Shown: piece by piece, positions 29,005 through 40,175 of the stretch
Layout: each line of letters begins with the position of its first letter
How positions within the stretch are numbered: the stretch's first letter is position 1
Source: Ammoniphilus resinae
GTDB lineage: Bacteria > Bacillota > Bacilli > Aneurinibacillales > RAOX-1
Reading direction: 5' to 3'
Assembly: GCF_017873965.1 (NCBI RefSeq)
Contig: NZ_JAGGKT010000001.1
Span: 434,001 to 498,000 of the forward strand
DNA length: 64,000 nt
Position numbers and translations under genes: made by a program
Notes under the pieces: generated by a model
Databases searched by the model: none
Told to the model about the DNA's origin: nothing
Seen by the model: only the letters and a program-made list of their open reading frames with translations

Positions 29005-29256
29005 ATTAAATCCTTTGAAGGAAAAAAGTAATCAATATATGGGATAGTTCAGAGAGGGAATGCCCCGGCTGCAAGCATTTCCCTAACCAGTTGATGAAAA
29101 GACATTCCGGAGGACCTTAGGTGAAACTTCAAGTAACTTAATGGCGTGAGATACGTTATGCAAAAGAGTAAGGATTTTTTCCTTAAATAAGGGTGGTACC
29201 ACGGGTGATATAAATCTCTCGTCCCTGGCAGATGCTGGGGATGGGAGGTTTTTTTG
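29005..29256 (+). promoter_or_regulatory. T-box riboswitch of hisS-aspS
   Basis: The T-box signature AGGGTGGTACCACGG lies at 29190-29204 and is followed by a terminator stem (about 29217-29248) and a T run. Stem I has AGTA at 29027-29030 and ATCAA (29031-29035) pairing with TTGAT (29091-29095). The 3' side of the specifier loop is GAAAAGACATTC. GAC (Asp, 29101-29103) is followed by A, as is usual for a specifier, and CAT (His, 29103-29105) overlaps it. Uncharged tRNA should stabilise the antiterminator and allow hisS-aspS expression. Confidence 0.93.
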
Positions 29257-29291
29257 TATTTTGCAAAACTTAGGTTAAAGGAGGAAGAATT

Positions 29292-30551
29292 ATGGCGATC
29301 AATATTCCTCGCGGAACAGCTGATGTTTTGCCTGGTGAGGTTGAACTTTGGCAGTATATTGAGAAACAAGCGAGGGAGACCTGCAAGCTTTTTAATTATC
29401 GTGAAATCCGAACGCCCATTTTCGAACATACAGAATTGTTCCAACGCGGTGTAGGAGAAACAACGGATATTGTAGAGAAGGAAATGTACACCTTTATCGA
29501 TAAAGGTGATCGCAGTATCACCTTAAGACCTGAAGGAACTGCGGCAGTTGTTCGTTCCTATGTAGAAAATAAAATGTATGGGGATCCTGTTCAACCCACA
29601 AAATTATTTTATATTGGACCGATGTTTCGGTATGAGCGCCCACAGGCAGGACGAATGCGCCAATTTACTCAATTTGGAGTAGAAGCCATCGGCAGCAATG
29701 ATCCCGCGATTGATGCGGAAGTAATTGCTCTGGCAATGCGTTTTTATACTAATTTGGGATTAAAAGAACTGCATTTAGAAATCAATAGTGTCGGATGCCA
29801 GGTGTGTAGGCCTATTCATCGGGAACATCTGATTCAACATTTGGCAGAGCATAAAGATGAGTTGTGTGATGATTGTAAGTCCCGCTTAGATCGGAATCCA
29901 CTCCGCATTTTGGATTGTAAAAACGAAAAATGCAAGTCTTTGACAAAGGATGCTCCTAATATTACAGAACATCTCTGTGAAAATTGTGCTCCTCAGTTTG
30001 AAGCGGTAAAAGGATATTTGGATCAAGTGCAAATTCCTTATACAGTGAATCCAAGAATGGTGCGTGGACTGGATTATTACACACAAACGGCTTTTGAAAT
30101 CATGGCGGAGGGGTTTGGGTCTATTACAACCGTCTGTGGTGGCGGCCGTTACAATGGGCTTGTTGAACAAATTGGCGGCAATGATATGCCAGGTATTGGA
30201 TTTGCCTTAAGTATTGAGCGTGCCCTGCTTACCTTAAAAAGCCAAGGAATTGAATTGCCCGTGGATACGACATTGGACTGTTATCTAATAGCCTTAGGTG
30301 AAGAAGCAGAGAAGAAGACGACTGTGCTTTTGGATCAACTTAGGGCCCATGGAATTGCAGCTGATAAAGATTATCTAAGCAGAAAGATGAAAGCGCAGCT
30401 AAAGGCAGCAGACCGTTATGGTGCTCGTTTTGTACTGATTGTAGGGGAAGATGAGTTAAAAAATAATGTAGTGATTGTAAAAAACATGCAGGATGGAAGT
30501 CAAACGGAAGTGGCTGTGTCCGAACTGATTTCGTACATTCTTGCACAGTAG
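29292..30551 (+). CDS. hisS: Histidyl-tRNA synthetase
   Basis: Class IIa synthetase charging tRNAHis. The 419-residue protein has motif 2 (FRYERPQAGRMRQFTQFGVE), the histidine-specific signature LDYYTQTAFE, motif 3 around GGGRYNGL and GIGFALSIERAL, and a C-terminal anticodon-binding domain (about 325-419). AAAGGAGGAAG precedes the ATG. It is first in the T-box-controlled hisS-aspS operon, 66 bases before aspS. Confidence 0.96.
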   Translation: MAINIPRGTADVLPGEVELWQYIEKQARETCKLFNYREIRTPIFEHTELFQRGVGETTDIVEKEMYTFIDKGDRSITLRPEGTAAVVRSYVENKMYGDPVQPTKLFYIGPMFRYERPQAGRMRQFTQFGVEAIGSNDPAIDAEVIALAMRFYTNLGLKELHLEINSVGCQVCRPIHREHLIQHLAEHKDELCDDCKSRLDRNPLRILDCKNEKCKSLTKDAPNITEHLCENCAPQFEAVKGYLDQVQIPYTVNPRMVRGLDYYTQTAFEIMAEGFGSITTVCGGGRYNGLVEQIGGNDMPGIGFALSIERALLTLKSQGIELPVDTTLDCYLIALGEEAEKKTTVLLDQLRAHGIAADKDYLSRKMKAQLKAADRYGARFVLIVGEDELKNNVVIVKNMQDGSQTEVAVSELISYILAQ

Positions 30552-30617
30552 GCGAACTTTCAAAGGCGACAGACCCACTTTATCAACTAATAAACAAAAG
30601 AAAAAGGAGCTAAGATA

Positions 30618-32399
30618 ATGGAAACGTATCGCACAAAGATGTGTGGACAAATCAACAAAGAAGATGTTGGCAAGGAAGTTGTACTAAGTGGTTGGGTGCA
30701 AAAACGCCGCGATTTGGGTGGGGTTATTTTCATCGATTTTCGCGATCGCAGCGGATTGGTGCAAATCGTCCTTAACCCGGAGTTTAATGCACAGGCACAC
30801 GAAATTGGTGATAAAATCCGCAGTGAATATGTATTGACAATCAAGGGGAAAGTGGTTGAACGCAGTCCTGAAACCGTGAATCCTAAGATGGAAACCGGTG
30901 AGCTCGAAGTGTATGTTTTTGAAGTGGAGATTCTCAATGATGCAAAAACACCGCCATTCTTAATTGAAGATGGGGTTGATGTGGATGAAAATGTTCGCTT
31001 AAAGTATCGTTACCTTGATTTAAGAAGACCATCGATGCAAAAAGGACTGATTCTTCGTCACAAAACAACGAAAGCTTTCCGGGACTTTTTGGACCAAAAT
31101 CAATTCTTGGAAATGGAAACACCGATGCTGACAAAGAGCACTCCGGAAGGAGCACGTGACTACCTGGTACCAAGCCGCGTACATCCTGGAGAATTCTTTG
31201 CCTTGCCGCAATCTCCGCAAATTTTCAAGCAACTTCTGATGGTGTCCGGGTTTGATCGGTATTTTCAAGTCGTTCGCTGTTTTCGTGATGAGGATCTGCG
31301 AGCAGACCGGCAACCTGAATTTACCCAGGTGGATATTGAAACATCTTTTATGAAGATGGAAGATTTCCTTCCTTTAATGGAAAAGATGATGGCCTACGTA
31401 TGTGAACAAGCAATTGGATTAAAGGTTGAACTTCCGTTCCAACGTTTGACCTATACAGATGCAATGAATCGTTACGGATCTGACAAGCCTGACCTGCGGT
31501 TTGGCATGGAGCTTACAGATATTTCGGATTTGGCTGCTAATTGTGGATTCAAAGTGTTTAGTGGGGCTATTGAAAAGGGTGGACAAGTCAAAGGGATTAA
31601 TGTTAAAGGCTGCGGACATTACTCGCGTAAAGATGTGGACGATCTGATGAAATTTGCTTCCAAGTACGGGGCAAAAGGATTGGCCTGGATTGCTTTCAAG
31701 GATGGCGAAATTAAAGGACCTATTGGCAAATTCTTCAACGAAGACGAAATCAATAATTTTAAAACTCGCTTCGAAGCTGAAGAAGGCGACTTGTTATTGT
31801 TTGTTGCTGACTCAGCAAAGGTTGTGGCGGACGCCCTTGGTGCCCTTCGTTTGAAATTTGGAAAAGAATTAGGACTTATTAATAATGATGTCTTTAAATT
31901 TGCTTGGGTAGTTGATTTCCCATTATTAGAATTCGACGAAGAAGCAAAGCGCTATGTGGCCCTCCACCATCCGTTTACCATGCCAAGAGTAGAGGATATC
32001 CCTTTATTTGATACAAATCCCGGAGAGATCCGCGCGCAAGCCTATGATTTGGTGCTTAATGGCTATGAAGTAGGTGGCGGAAGCTCACGTATTTACAAAC
32101 GAGATATCCAGGAAAAAATGTTTAAAGCCCTCGGCTTTAGTGCAGAGGAAGCACAGGAGAAATTTGGTTTCCTGCTTGATGCCTTTGAATACGGAACACC
32201 TCCACACGGCGGTATGGCACTAGGGCTTGACCGTTTGGTCATGCTACTTGCTGGTCGAAATAATTTGCGTGAGGTAATCGCCTTCCCAAAAACAGCAAGT
32301 GCCACCGATCCAATGACAGATGCGCCAGGGCCAGTGGATCAAAAACAGCTTAATGAACTAAGTATTGAATTGAAATTGCCGGAAGAAGTTAAGGCCTAA
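30618..32399 (+). CDS. aspS: Aspartyl-tRNA synthetase, bacterial type
   Basis: Class IIb synthetase of 593 residues. It has an N-terminal OB anticodon-binding domain (about 1-105), motif 2 ([18 protein letters not shown]), the bacterial GAD insertion domain (about 285-420) and motif 3 ([15 protein letters not shown]). Bacterial-type AspRS may be discriminating or may also charge tRNAAsn; no asnS or gatCAB is in view to decide. AAAAAGGAG precedes the ATG. A weak TGAAAG/CTTTCA hairpin follows the stop. Confidence 0.96.
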   Translation: METYRTKMCGQINKEDVGKEVVLSGWVQKRRDLGGVIFIDFRDRSGLVQIVLNPEFNAQAHEIGDKIRSEYVLTIKGKVVERSPETVNPKMETGELEVYVFEVEILNDAKTPPFLIEDGVDVDENVRLKYRYLDLRRPSMQKGLILRHKTTKAFRDFLDQNQFLEMETPMLTKSTPEGARDYLVPSRVHPGEFFALPQSPQIFKQLLMVSGFDRYFQVVRCFRDEDLRADRQPEFTQVDIETSFMKMEDFLPLMEKMMAYVCEQAIGLKVELPFQRLTYTDAMNRYGSDKPDLRFGMELTDISDLAANCGFKVFSGAIEKGGQVKGINVKGCGHYSRKDVDDLMKFASKYGAKGLAWIAFKDGEIKGPIGKFFNEDEINNFKTRFEAEEGDLLLFVADSAKVVADALGALRLKFGKELGLINNDVFKFAWVVDFPLLEFDEEAKRYVALHHPFTMPRVEDIPLFDTNPGEIRAQAYDLVLNGYEVGGGSSRIYKRDIQEKMFKALGFSAEEAQEKFGFLLDAFEYGTPPHGGMALGLDRLVMLLAGRNNLREVIAFPKTASATDPMTDAPGPVDQKQLNELSIELKLPEEVKA

Positions 32400-32463
32400 A
32401 TGAAAGATACCTGTTGCTAACGCTTTCATTTTAAGCTAAAATAACAATATAAAGAGTCCTAAG

Positions 32464-32664
32464 ATGTACGTGAACCTAACGGTTTTGAGCCCAACAGAGA
32501 TTGAAAAAGAATTCCGGAGTTTTCCTGATGGAATGGATTTCGTTAGCTTTAACGCTTTAACGAACATTGAAGCAGGGAACAGGATGTACCCGCGAGGGAT
32601 TGGTTTTGAGCTAAGGTTCAAAACGAAGGCCTGGCACGGCATAAACGGGACTCTACTAGTGTAA
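32464..32664 (+). CDS. Unrecognised 66-aa protein
   Basis: A short frame between aspS and tcdA ends 3 bases before a strong terminator. AAAGAG lies about 9 bases before the ATG, a fair ribosome binding site. The product starts MYVNLTVLSPTEIEKEF and is mixed hydrophilic, rich in Phe, Gly and Asn, with no cysteine or membrane segment. I do not recognise a family. The terminator directly after it argues for a transcribed gene or the tail of a decayed one. Confidence 0.42.
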   Translation: MYVNLTVLSPTEIEKEFRSFPDGMDFVSFNALTNIEAGNRMYPRGIGFELRFKTKAWHGINGTLLV

Positions 32665-32667
32665 ATG

Positions 32668-32692
32668 AAAAGCTTCCTTTGGAAGCTTTTTT
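32668..32692 (+). terminator. Terminator after the 66-aa gene
   Basis: AAAAGCTTCC pairs with GGAAGCTTTT around a TTT loop, with further T residues. Confidence 0.88.
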
Positions 32693-32822
32693 GCTTTTTA
32701 GGAGAGGTAGTGTTGGGGAAATAACGCCCCTTTCCTATTCGACCATCTTATGTTATATTTACTTTTTGAAAAAGGTGGTTATCATATAAGTTAACTGAGA
32801 TTTTTTGAAAGGGGCACCATTT

Positions 32823-33599
32823 ATGTTGCATCAGTTCTCAAGAACCGAACTCGGGATTGGTTCTGAGGGGTTGGAAGTTTTACGAAATAGTACAGTTGCT
32901 GTGCTTGGAGTCGGAGGGGTGGGATCCTTCACAGTAGAAGCGCTAGCCCGTTCGGCAGTAGGACGGATTATACTATTGGACAAGGATGTTGTGGACATTA
33001 CGAATATCAACCGCCAACTCCATTCGTTATTGGATACCATTGGCCAGGAAAAGACGGAATTAATGAAAGATCGCATTGCGAGAATTAATCCGGAATGTGA
33101 AGTCATTGTCTTAAACATGTTTTATAATGAGGAAACATATGAGCAGTTATTCTCTGCGGTGGATCGAATAGATTACCTTGTTGATGCAATGGATACTGTT
33201 TCAAGTAAAATCCATTTAGTCAAGGAATGCAAAAAACGGGGGATTCCGATTATTGCTAGCATGGGTGCCGCTAATAAAACAGACCCCACACGCTTTAAGG
33301 TAGCCGATCTTTTTCAAACTTCCTATGATCCAATCGCAAAGGTAATGCGTAGGGAACTCCGAAAAGATGGCATTAAAAAAGGGGTGAAGGTTGTCTACTC
33401 TACAGAAATCCCAGTCAAGCAAAGGGAGGATGTATTGCAACAGGTTGTGCAAAATCCTAATACCCCTATTCGCAAAGCAAAGCAACCCCCTGCCTCGAAT
33501 TCATTCGTTCCAGCCGTTGCGGGCTTGATCATGGCAAGTGTAGCGATTAACGATTTGCTGGATAGCGCGAATGTCAAAATTGAGCGAGTGAGTCAATAG
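32823..33599 (+). CDS. tcdA: tRNA threonylcarbamoyladenosine dehydratase
   Basis: E1-like enzyme (YrvM/CsdL) that cyclises t6A37 of tRNA to ct6A with ATP. The 258-residue protein has the nucleotide-binding GVGGVGSF (about residues 30-37), the DKDVVDITNINRQ block and VDAMDTVSSK typical of the ThiF/MoeB/TcdA superfamily. ATG 32823 has AAAGGGG 8 bases upstream; TTG 32805 would precede it. It follows aspS as in B. subtilis. Confidence 0.9.
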   Translation: MLHQFSRTELGIGSEGLEVLRNSTVAVLGVGGVGSFTVEALARSAVGRIILLDKDVVDITNINRQLHSLLDTIGQEKTELMKDRIARINPECEVIVLNMFYNEETYEQLFSAVDRIDYLVDAMDTVSSKIHLVKECKKRGIPIIASMGAANKTDPTRFKVADLFQTSYDPIAKVMRRELRKDGIKKGVKVVYSTEIPVKQREDVLQQVVQNPNTPIRKAKQPPASNSFVPAVAGLIMASVAINDLLDSANVKIERVSQ

Positions 33600-33607
33600 A
33601 CTCAAAT

Positions 33608-33642
33608 AAAGACTGTGCAAAGTCAAACGTACAGTCTTTTTT
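33608..33642 (+). terminator. Terminator after tcdA
   Basis: AAAGACTGT pairs with ACAGTCTTT, then TTT. Confidence 0.88.
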
Positions 33643-33659
33643 GTTTTAGAACTCGTTCC

Positions 33660-33688
33660 TTTACATGATGCAATTGTTTTCTTATAAT
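33660..33688 (+). promoter_or_regulatory. SigA promoter of rarA-cymR-iscS-mnmA
   Basis: TTTACA (33660-33665), a 17-base spacer and TATAAT (33683-33688), about 35 bases before rarA. Confidence 0.78.
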
Positions 33689-33723
33689 GACATCAATTAA
33701 CCTAGAAATAGAGGGAGTTTGCT

Positions 33724-35070
33724 ATGGATTTATTTTCATATGACTTTCAGGAGCCGACCCAGGATAACGGACGTGACTCAGGGGCAGGCAACAGGCAGCC
33801 TTTGGCGGCAAGAATGCGGCCAAGAACACTGGATGATTTCGTTGGGCAGGAGGATATTGTAGGGAAGGGGAAACTGCTGCGTCGGGCGATCGAAGCAGAC
33901 CAAATCTCATCTCTTATATTTTATGGGCCGCCGGGAACGGGGAAGACTACGCTAGCAAAGGTGATTTCGGGGACGACAAAGGCTTATTTCACAGAGATCA
34001 ATGCGGTGACCGCTGGGGTTGCGGATATTCGAAGAGTGGTAGACGAGGCCAAGCAGCGGTATAACATGTATCGCCAAAGAACCACTTTATTTATTGACGA
34101 GATTCATCGCTTTAATAAATCTCAACAGGATGCTCTCTTGCCCTTTGTCGAAGAAGGAACGATTATCCTAATTGGAGCAACCACGGAAAATCCTTTTTTT
34201 GAAGTCAATTCTGCTTTATTGTCCCGCTCGCAAATTTTTTCTCTACATTCTTTGACCCCCCAACATATGAAACAAATTCTTTATCGTGCCACCCTAGACA
34301 AAGAGAATGGTTACGGCGAGCTTGATATTCAGTTGACACCGGATGGTGAAGAACATCTTATTCAATATGCAGAGGGGGATGCGCGCAAGCTGTTGAATGC
34401 CTTGGAATTGGCCGTGACAACAACGATCCCTAATGAGCAAAATCAAATCGTAATCACCCTTGAAGTGGCCGTCGAATCGATCCAACGGCGAGCGGTTCGC
34501 TACGATAAAAATGGGGATCGACACTATGATACGGTTTCCGCATTCATCAAATCGATGCGCGGCTCGGATCCTGATGCAGCACTTTATTGGCTAGCGCAAA
34601 TGATCGATGCAGGCGAAGATCCACTATTCATTGCGCGCAGAATTGTCATCTTGGCCTCCGAGGATATAGGAAATGCCGATCCACAAGCTCTTCAAGTAGC
34701 TGTTTCCGCCTTTCAAGCCTTGCAATTGATAGGCATGCCGGAAGGAAGAATTATTTTAGGACAAGCGGTTTCCTATTGTGCAAGCGCACCGAAAAGTAAC
34801 GCTGCTTATAATGGAATAAACGAAGCCTTGCACTGGGTAAGAACTAAGGGCCATGGTCCTGTACCGCGTCATTTAAAGGATGCCCATTATAAAGGAGCAG
34901 CTAAGCTTGGGCATGGAGAAGGGTATTTGTACCCTCATCATTATCCGGGGCATTATGTTAAACAACAATACTTACCAGATGGGGTTCAAGAAAAATTCTA
35001 CAAGCCGACAGAAAATGGATACGAAAAACAGATAAAGGATTATTTAATATCTCTGGAGAGGGAAAAATAG
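33724..35070 (+). CDS. rarA: Replication-associated recombination ATPase RarA
   Basis: AAA+ ATPase (MgsA/Mgs1 family, YrvN) acting at stalled replication forks. The 448-residue protein has Walker [10 protein letters not shown], Walker [15 protein letters not shown], sensor GATTENP, and the C-terminal MgsA domain with [22 protein letters not shown] precedes ATG 33724. It is first in an operon with cymR, iscS and mnmA. Confidence 0.94.
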   Translation: MDLFSYDFQEPTQDNGRDSGAGNRQPLAARMRPRTLDDFVGQEDIVGKGKLLRRAIEADQISSLIFYGPPGTGKTTLAKVISGTTKAYFTEINAVTAGVADIRRVVDEAKQRYNMYRQRTTLFIDEIHRFNKSQQDALLPFVEEGTIILIGATTENPFFEVNSALLSRSQIFSLHSLTPQHMKQILYRATLDKENGYGELDIQLTPDGEEHLIQYAEGDARKLLNALELAVTTTIPNEQNQIVITLEVAVESIQRRAVRYDKNGDRHYDTVSAFIKSMRGSDPDAALYWLAQMIDAGEDPLFIARRIVILASEDIGNADPQALQVAVSAFQALQLIGMPEGRIILGQAVSYCASAPKSNAAYNGINEALHWVRTKGHGPVPRHLKDAHYKGAAKLGHGEGYLYPHHYPGHYVKQQYLPDGVQEKFYKPTENGYEKQIKDYLISLEREK

Positions 35071-35095
35071 AACAGAACTTAAATGGGGTGTAATA

Positions 35096-35515
35096 ATGAA
35101 AATTTCCACCAAAGGTAGGTATGGACTGACCATCATGATGGAATTAGCAAACCGTTATGGAGAAGGACCAGTCTCATTAAAAAGCATAGCACAGAAAAAT
35201 GATCTTTCCGAACATTATTTGGAACAGCTTGTAGCACCGCTGCGCAACGCGGAATTGGTGAAAAGTGTCCGGGGAGCCTACGGAGGCTATATTTTGACCA
35301 AAAACCCGGTAGAAATCACAGCTGGCGATATTATTCGGGTGCTTGAAGGGCCAATTAGTCCGGTAGAATTTGAAGAAGAAGAGGATCCGGCAAAACGGGA
35401 TTTATGGTTGAAGATTAAGGACGCTATTTCAGAGGTTTTGGATTCAACCACCTTACAGGATTTAATTTCCTACCAGGACAACGGATTAATGGATTCCTAT
35501 ATGTTTTATATTTAG
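35096..35515 (+). CDS. cymR: Rrf2-family cysteine metabolism repressor CymR
   Basis: Master repressor of cysteine and sulfur metabolism genes, which in B. subtilis acts together with CysK. The 139-residue protein has an N-terminal winged helix (MKISTKGRYGLTIMMELA, then SLKSIAQKNDLSEHYLEQL) and no cysteines, so it cannot bind an iron-sulfur cluster as IscR does. GGGGTG precedes ATG 35096. Its place directly before iscS is conserved in Bacilli. The MetY gene at 62687 is in the kind of pathway it could control. Confidence 0.92.
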   Translation: MKISTKGRYGLTIMMELANRYGEGPVSLKSIAQKNDLSEHYLEQLVAPLRNAELVKSVRGAYGGYILTKNPVEITAGDIIRVLEGPISPVEFEEEEDPAKRDLWLKIKDAISEVLDSTTLQDLISYQDNGLMDSYMFYI

Positions 35516-35528
35516 GCGGGTGACAGAG

Positions 35529-37789
<2,261 letters not shown>

Positions 37790-37874
37790 TTGCCGTTCAT
37801 GCAAATGAAAAAATTGTAGAACATACGGTAAAATACTTCTGCACAGACTAAGAAAGCGGAAGGAGGGTCTTCCC

Positions 37875-38426
37875 GTGTACAAAGCGAATGATGTAATCGG
37901 CTTGCCTGTCATTGATCTACAAAAAGGACAAGAGCTGGGAATTGTTCGCGATGTTCTGTTCGATCAGGGATGGACGTTCCAAGGCCTGCTCGTTGAAGTG
38001 AAAACTTTTTTTCGACGGGGCCGCTTTATCCCTTCCGACTCTATCCACGCGATCGGTGGGGACTGTGTAACAGTATCCGATTCGGAATCCTTACAATGGA
38101 TTTCAGGCTTCGAGCACCTTAATGGCCTAAAGAACGGACAGAAAACGCTCCTTGAGAAATCGGTTATTACCCCAGATGGTTCGATCTTGGGCCATGTAGA
38201 GGATATCTATTTTCAGGAGGAGTTGGCTTCCCCAGGGGATATTAGTTCCGAAAGGGAGTATAGTTCAATCGTGGGTTTTGAAATTTCCGATGGATTTTTA
38301 ACGGATCTAAAGGAAGGAAGAAAGACAATAAAACCCCTTCAACAGGTCAATATCGGTGAGGATGCTATCGTGATCCCCATCTTTGAGGAAGAAGAATCCA
38401 CTACAAAAGGGGAGAATACAAAATGA
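37875..38426 (+). CDS. yrrD: PRC-barrel domain protein, YrrD-like
   Basis: The 183-residue protein carries two PRC-barrel repeats (about residues 5-75 and 85-170), small beta-barrels also found in RimM and photosynthetic reaction centre H subunits. Its function is unknown. GTG 37875 has AAGGAGGG upstream. B. subtilis yrrD stands between recD2 and alaS; here recD2 is absent and the gene follows mnmA. Its stop overlaps the next small gene by 4 bases. Confidence 0.8.
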   Translation: MYKANDVIGLPVIDLQKGQELGIVRDVLFDQGWTFQGLLVEVKTFFRRGRFIPSDSIHAIGGDCVTVSDSESLQWISGFEHLNGLKNGQKTLLEKSVITPDGSILGHVEDIYFQEELASPGDISSEREYSSIVGFEISDGFLTDLKEGRKTIKPLQQVNIGEDAIVIPIFEEEESTTKGENTK

Positions 38427-38605
38427 GAAACATGTCTTGGATCGTTGGACTTGGAGTTTTAGCATTAGCCATGGTTGGTTGGGCTTTTCCAAAAAGACAG
38501 AAATCCCCATGGATGAAGACAATGAAATGGGGAAAAATGGCCGTTGTTCCCATGAGAAAATGGGCGGTTAAGTCGGGTAGTCGGATTAAAGGAATGGTAA
38601 AGTAA
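38423..38605 (+). CDS. Small membrane protein, possibly DUF3918 (YrzQ-like)
   Basis: A 60-residue protein with one N-terminal membrane segment (about residues 5-22) and a strongly basic tail rich in Lys, Trp and Met. The ATG overlaps the yrrD stop (ATGA) and GGGGAG lies upstream, so coupled translation is likely. A YrzQ/DUF3918 small protein occupies a similar place in other Bacilli, but the match is from general resemblance only. Confidence 0.62.
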   Translation: MRNMSWIVGLGVLALAMVGWAFPKRQKSPWMKTMKWGKMAVVPMRKWAVKSGSRIKGMVK

Positions 38606-38633
38606 ACAGATCCCTTATGGAATTTGCCGTGTC

Positions 38634-38686
38634 AAAAAAGAAGTACCTCCCTGCTTTTTAATGAATGTGGAGGTTACTTCTTTTTT
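38634..38686 (+). terminator. Terminator after the small membrane gene
   Basis: AAAAAAGAAGTA plus CCTCC pairs with GGAGG plus TACTTCTTTTTT with one bulged T. Confidence 0.88.
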
Positions 38687-38779
38687 GCTTGTACTGACTA
38701 GACTAATCCTTACAGTTCAATATTTTATGGAAAATAGGAAATAATAAGAAGGCAATTCCTTTGAAGGGAGGGAATCCAA

Positions 38780-39844
38780 GTGTTTAACTCCAAATTCATG
38801 AAGTTTTTCCTCCTTGCATTGTCTATCTTGATTCTGACTAGCTCCATGTATTTGTTAGTAAAGCTTTCTCCCGTATTGGGATGGATTTGGGCAATTGTTA
38901 AAGCGGTCCTAACCCCCCTTCTTATTTCAATCATTATCGCCTATCTTTTGAATCCTATTGTAACCCTTTTACAGCAGAGAAATGTGCCCAGAGGGATTGC
39001 TGTTTTTATAATTTATTTTAGTTTTTCCCTATTTTTCGTTGTTTTGTTAATGAATCTTATCCCGTCCTTTTTAAAGCAATCCAAAGATTTAACTGAACAT
39101 ATTCCCGAACTTGTTGGAACTTATCAGAGCTGGTTGTCTGAGATTCATACCCATAAATACGATTTACCTGCCAGTATGAGAAATGCGATTGATGGGGCCT
39201 TGGTTAATTCGGAGATGCGTACAACTCAATTTTTTTCAGGCATTTTGGATGGTGCAGGTGGTTTGTTTCAAAAGCTGCTTAATTTCCTAGTGATCCCTTT
39301 TATTGTTTTCTATTTGCTAAAAGATATGGAGATGCTGCAAAGAGCCTTTCTCTGGTTTGTTCCGCGGACGAAACGAAAAGAGGCGACAAAACTGTTTCAG
39401 GATATTGACCGTGCCCTGGGAAATTATATTGGCGGCCAGTTATTAGTTTGTGGAATTGTTGGATGCTTGGCTTATGTTGGTTATTGGTTTATCGATATGC
39501 CCTATGCCCTCATCTTTGCAGTGTTCATTACCGTGACAAATATCATTCCCTACGTTGGACCATTAATTGGAGCCGCACCTTCCATACTTTTGGCTTTGAC
39601 GATCTCTTGGGAAATGACCCTGCTCGTTTTTGCGGTAAATTTAGTTGTTCAGATGCTTGAAGGTAATCTCATTTCGCCAATGGTGATGGGAAAACGGCTG
39701 CAGCTACATCCACTCCTCATAATTATTGCCCTCCTTTTAGGCGAAGAAATTGCTGGTCTAATTGGATTGATCTTTGCAGTACCGATTGTTGCTGTGTTAA
39801 GGGTCATTTCACAGCATGTCATTTTACACTTGGTGAAACATTGA
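38780..39844 (+). CDS. yrrI: AI-2E family transporter, YrrI-like
   Basis: A 354-residue polytopic membrane protein of the AI-2 exporter (TqsA/PerM, DUF20) family with about eight membrane segments. The C-terminal half carries the conserved NIIPYVGPLIGAAPS and LEGNLISPMVMGKRLQLHP blocks. Substrates of this family are not well established. GTG 38780 has AAGGGAGGG upstream. It precedes the alaS leader as yrrI does in B. subtilis, and its stop codon overlaps the TTGACA box of the alaS promoter. Confidence 0.87.
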   Translation: MFNSKFMKFFLLALSILILTSSMYLLVKLSPVLGWIWAIVKAVLTPLLISIIIAYLLNPIVTLLQQRNVPRGIAVFIIYFSFSLFFVVLLMNLIPSFLKQSKDLTEHIPELVGTYQSWLSEIHTHKYDLPASMRNAIDGALVNSEMRTTQFFSGILDGAGGLFQKLLNFLVIPFIVFYLLKDMEMLQRAFLWFVPRTKRKEATKLFQDIDRALGNYIGGQLLVCGIVGCLAYVGYWFIDMPYALIFAVFITVTNIIPYVGPLIGAAPSILLALTISWEMTLLVFAVNLVVQMLEGNLISPMVMGKRLQLHPLLIIIALLLGEEIAGLIGLIFAVPIVAVLRVISQHVILHLVKH

Positions 39845-39869
39845 CATGAAGAAAAAGAATCCTTATAAT
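39841..39869 (+). promoter_or_regulatory. SigA promoter of alaS
   Basis: Perfect TTGACA and TATAAT boxes with a 17-base spacer. Confidence 0.92.
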
Positions 39870-39876
39870 GACAAAA

Positions 39877-40110
39877 GATTGAATAGTGATTGATGAAGGA
39901 TCAAGTAGACTGGCAATTCTTCTTTTACAGAGAGGATACCCCTTGGGTGGAAGGGTGTCTAGGAAGAGCACGGTTGAAAGCCAATCTGGAGAGCAGGGAA
40001 CCTGCCGGATCGACGCCGTTACAGTCATTGAGGAGGCACTATTGTTACGTGCAACCAGGGTGGTACCGCGAGATGAACTCTCGTCCCTGTATAGGGATGA
40101 GGGTTTTTTG
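39877..40110 (+). promoter_or_regulatory. T-box riboswitch of alaS, Ala specifier GCC
   Basis: AGGGTGGTACCGCG (40057-40070) is the T-box signature. Stem I has AGTA at 39904-39907, and the specifier loop reads TTGAAAGCCAATC with GCC (Ala) at 39980-39982 followed by A. The terminator pairs CTCTCGTCCCT (40078-40088) with AGGGATGAGGG (40093-40103) before a T run. Uncharged tRNAAla should prevent termination and raise alaS. Confidence 0.95.
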
Positions 40111-40175
40111 TATTTTGAGATAAGCAAAAAAATTTTGACTAGGGTCTATCCCTAACCGAATGGAGGATAATTTGT

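Noticed and set aside
35096-35515. Iron-sulfur regulator IscR
   Set aside because: The protein has no cysteines, so CymR is the better call.
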